Shown in pieces: positions 61,899 through 64,000 of a stretch of DNA of 64,000 nt. Within the stretch, counting starts at the first letter, position 1; every line of letters starts with the position of its first letter. Source of the stretch: Shewanella oncorhynchi (GTDB lineage: Bacteria; Pseudomonadota; Gammaproteobacteria; Enterobacterales; Shewanellaceae); contig NZ_JABAEB010000010.1 in the NCBI RefSeq assembly GCF_012584455.1, positions 62,001 through 126,000 on the forward strand, written 5' to 3'. The position numbers and the translations under genes are program-made. Under the pieces are notes generated by a model that was not told the origin of the DNA, ran no database searches, and was given only the letters and a program-made list of their open reading frames with translations.

Positions 61899-64000
61899 TT
61901 AACGGTTACGGGACGTGCGCAGTACTTCGGGCAGTACCCTAATTCGGCGCATCACGTTGGCTAAATGGATCCTGTCTTTCACCGAAATCCGCAGGTTGAT
62001 CAAATACACGCGACCATCACGTTCTTCAGTGCTGAGGTTGTGAATGTTTGAACCTTCGGCGGCAATGATCGAGGTGATCTTCGCCAGTGCACCTTGGTGG
62101 TTAACAATTTCCACCCGCAGATTGGCTTGATAATCAACGCCTTCAACATTATCCCATTGTACGGGAATATACTTGTCTGGCTCGCCTTGATAACCACGAA
62201 TATTGGCGCAGTTTTCCATGTGTACCACTAAGCCCTTACCTTGGCTCACGTGGGCTATCACGGCATCACCTGGGATAGGGCGGCAACAGTTAGCGAAGGT
62301 AACGAGCATGCCTTCGGCGCCACGAATTGGCATCATGTGGCCGTCGCGACTTTCTTGATTCTCAAGATTATCGCCAATCAAACGCTGGGCGATAACAATA
62401 CTCATGGCATTGCCAAGGCCGATGTCGGCGAGCAGCGAATCGAGCGTCGTATGTTTAGTATCGCGGATCACTTTTTCAATCTGCTCAGGCGCAATGCTAT
62501 CGAGTTTAGTTTTGCCTAGCGCATGGTTGAGCAGGCGGCGACCAAGCGCAATCGCATCATCACCCTTAAGGCTTTTCAGCACTTGGCGGATTTTAGCGCG
62601 AGCTTTACCGGTTACCACAAAGTTCAGCCAAGCGGCATTAGGACGGGCGCCTTTAGCGGTAATGATTTCAACGGTTTGACCTGAAATTAACGGTTGGCTA
62701 AGCGGATACGCTTGGCGGTTAACGCGGGCACCGACGCAGGTATTGCCCACATCAGTATGCACTTCGTAGGCAAAGTCTACCGCGGTGGCATTGACGGGTA
62801 ATTCCAGAATGCGACCTTCAGGGGTGAACACATAAATCTCTTCAGGGAAGAGTTCAGTCTTCACGTTTTCAACGAATTCGAATGAGGTGCTAGCGCTTTG
62901 TTGTAGCTCCAACAAGCTTTGCATCCACTTACGGGCACGCACTTGAGTCGTCGTGCCTTGGCCTGTTTGTGCACCGCCTTTGTAGGCCCAGTGTGCTGCT
63001 ACCCCTTTGTCGGCCATCTGGTCCATATCTTCGGTACGAATTTGGATCTCAACGGGCACGCCATGTGGACCAAATAAAGAGGTATGGAGAGACTGATAAC
63101 CGTTGGCTTTAGGGATAGCGATATAATCTTTGAAACGACCGGGACGAGGCTTGTACAGTCCATGCATGGCGCCGAGTACGCGATAACAAGTGTCGATGGA
63201 ATCGACTATCACCCTAAAGGCGTAGATATCCATCACTTCTTGGAATTGCAGTTCTTTACTCTGCATCTTGTTATAGATGGAGTAGAGGTTTTTCTCGCGA
63301 CCTTTGACTTTTCCTGGAATACCCGCATCGTTTAAGCGCGTATACACAGCGGCTTCGATGCCTTGGATCAATTCTTTGCGATTGCCACGGGCGGCTTTAA
63401 CGACTTCTTTAAGCACTCGATATCGCATGGGATAATAAGCTTGGAAACCTAAGTCTTCTAACTCTGTCTTGATGTTATGGATACCAAGACGGTTAGCGAT
63501 GGGCGCGTAGATTTCTAAGGTTTCGCGGGCGATACGGCGACGTTTGTCGGGACGCAGTGCACCTAAGGTACGCATGTTGTGGGTTCTATCGGCAAGCTTG
63601 ATGAGGATAACGCGGATATCCTGCGTCATCGCCATCATCATTTTACGGAAGTTTTCAGCCTGAGCTTCTTTCTTGTCGCGAAATTTAAGCTTATCGAGTT
63701 TTGACACGCCTTCGACGAGTTCGGCCACCGCGACACCGAATAGTTCGGCTAAATCGTCTTTGGTGACATGGGTATCTTCGATGGTGTCATGGAGCAGTGC
63801 TGCCATCAGCGTCTCATGATCAAGACGCATGTCAGCAAGGATGCGGGCAACCGCAACCGGATGAGTAATATAAGGTTCGCCACTCGTGCGCATTTGCCCT
63901 TCGTGGGCATCGCGCGCAATCTGGTACGCCTGCTTGAGCAATTCTACCTGTTCAGGTTCTAAGTAACCGGAAGCAGACTCCTTTAGACCTTCAAACAGAT
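61899..64000 (-). CDS. spoT: Bifunctional (p)ppGpp synthetase/hydrolase SpoT (5' end cut by window)
   Basis: About 700 residues are visible; the frame runs to the window edge with LFEGLKESASGYLEPEQVEL, so only the first one or two codons are missing. Domains in order are the HD hydrolase (HPVAVARIL, LLHDTIEDT), synthetase (IYAFRVIVDSID, DYIAIPKANGYQSLHTSL), TGS (VFTPEGRILELPVNATAVDF), a conserved helical/zinc-finger region (FANCCRPIPGD) and C-terminal ACT (YQANLRVEIVNHQGALAKI). SpoT sets the (p)ppGpp level in response to carbon, iron and fatty acid stress. ridA follows. Confidence 0.97.
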   Translation of the reverse strand, partial: LFEGLKESASGYLEPEQVELLKQAYQIARDAHEGQMRTSGEPYITHPVAVARILADMRLDHETLMAALLHDTIEDTHVTKDDLAELFGVAVAELVEGVSKLDKLKFRDKKEAQAENFRKMMMAMTQDIRVILIKLADRTHNMRTLGALRPDKRRRIARETLEIYAPIANRLGIHNIKTELEDLGFQAYYPMRYRVLKEVVKAARGNRKELIQGIEAAVYTRLNDAGIPGKVKGREKNLYSIYNKMQSKELQFQEVMDIYAFRVIVDSIDTCYRVLGAMHGLYKPRPGRFKDYIAIPKANGYQSLHTSLFGPHGVPVEIQIRTEDMDQMADKGVAAHWAYKGGAQTGQGTTTQVRARKWMQSLLELQQSASTSFEFVENVKTELFPEEIYVFTPEGRILELPVNATAVDFAYEVHTDVGNTCVGARVNRQAYPLSQPLISGQTVEIITAKGARPNAAWLNFVVTGKARAKIRQVLKSLKGDDAIALGRRLLNHALGKTKLDSIAPEQIEKVIRDTKHTTLDSLLADIGLGNAMSIVIAQRLIGDNLENQESRDGHMMPIRGAEGMLVTFANCCRPIPGDAVIAHVSQGKGLVVHMENCANIRGYQGEPDKYIPVQWDNVEGVDYQANLRVEIVNHQGALAKITSIIAAEGSNIHNLSTEERDGRVYLINLRISVKDRIHLANVMRRIRVLPEVLRTSRNR

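Noticed and set aside
1..64000. CRISPR arrays, tRNA or rRNA genes, prophage and complete insertion sequences
   Set aside because: No regular repeat-spacer pattern, no cloverleaf or rRNA sequence recognised, and no transposase or phage structural gene seen.

Overview
The window looks like chromosomal DNA of a Shewanella species (Gammaproteobacteria). I infer this from the gene content and order: glnA diverging from typA, DUF2986 and DUF2959 proteins, a YccM-like polyferredoxin, azoR, recG, ridA and spoT, together with moderate GC and a dispersed short repeat. The order resembles the S. oneidensis group from memory; no database search was possible.

Layout. 1-9480: the 5' end of a membrane protein gene, a Pmp3-type peptide, a TonB-dependent receptor behind a likely Fur site, DUF2986, a three-gene set with two cell-wall-hydrolase-like proteins (M23 and CHAP), a Dcu dicarboxylate transporter, and a two-gene operon joining a PrnB/indoleamine-dioxygenase-like protein to a kynureninase-like PLP enzyme. 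9500-12700: a small accessory patch with a YceK-like lipoprotein and two tandem paralogous membrane-protein genes, the first frameshifted in a G6 run. 12700-17320: glnA with a sigma54 promoter and an NtrC-type site, then typA and a 267-bp MITE-like repeat. 17314-31400: mixed housekeeping and hypothetical genes (diguanylate cyclase, LTA-synthase-like enzyme, polyferredoxin, YihY, peptidase, dtd, thioesterase, azoreductase, rhodanese) and an XRE-cupin regulator diverging from a BenE transporter with two copies of a palindromic operator. 31400-33500: an AT-rich orphan gene between hairpin repeats.

33516-51742 is the most notable region: a long, tightly overlapping minus-strand operon that matches the aryl polyene (APE) type II polyketide pathway nearly gene for gene (apeC to apeR order). 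It contains a chain-length-factor-like protein, acyltransferase, two ACPs, an AMP ligase, two hotdog dehydratases, a glycosyltransferase-acyltransferase fusion, thioesterase, LolA-like and MMPL export genes, a DUF3261 lipoprotein, two ketosynthases and a ketoreductase. Two insertions set it apart. One is an MIO aromatic amino acid ammonia-lyase, which could make the aryl starter acid from an amino acid. The other is a flavoprotein carrying flavin-halogenase motifs, so the polyene could be halogenated or oxidised.

52000-64000 returns to core genes: DUF3014, recG, a DesK/DesR-like two-component pair, a TPR protein, a CaCA antiporter, a long-chain acyl-CoA ligase, a second copy of the MITE-like repeat, ridA and spoT, which runs off the right edge.
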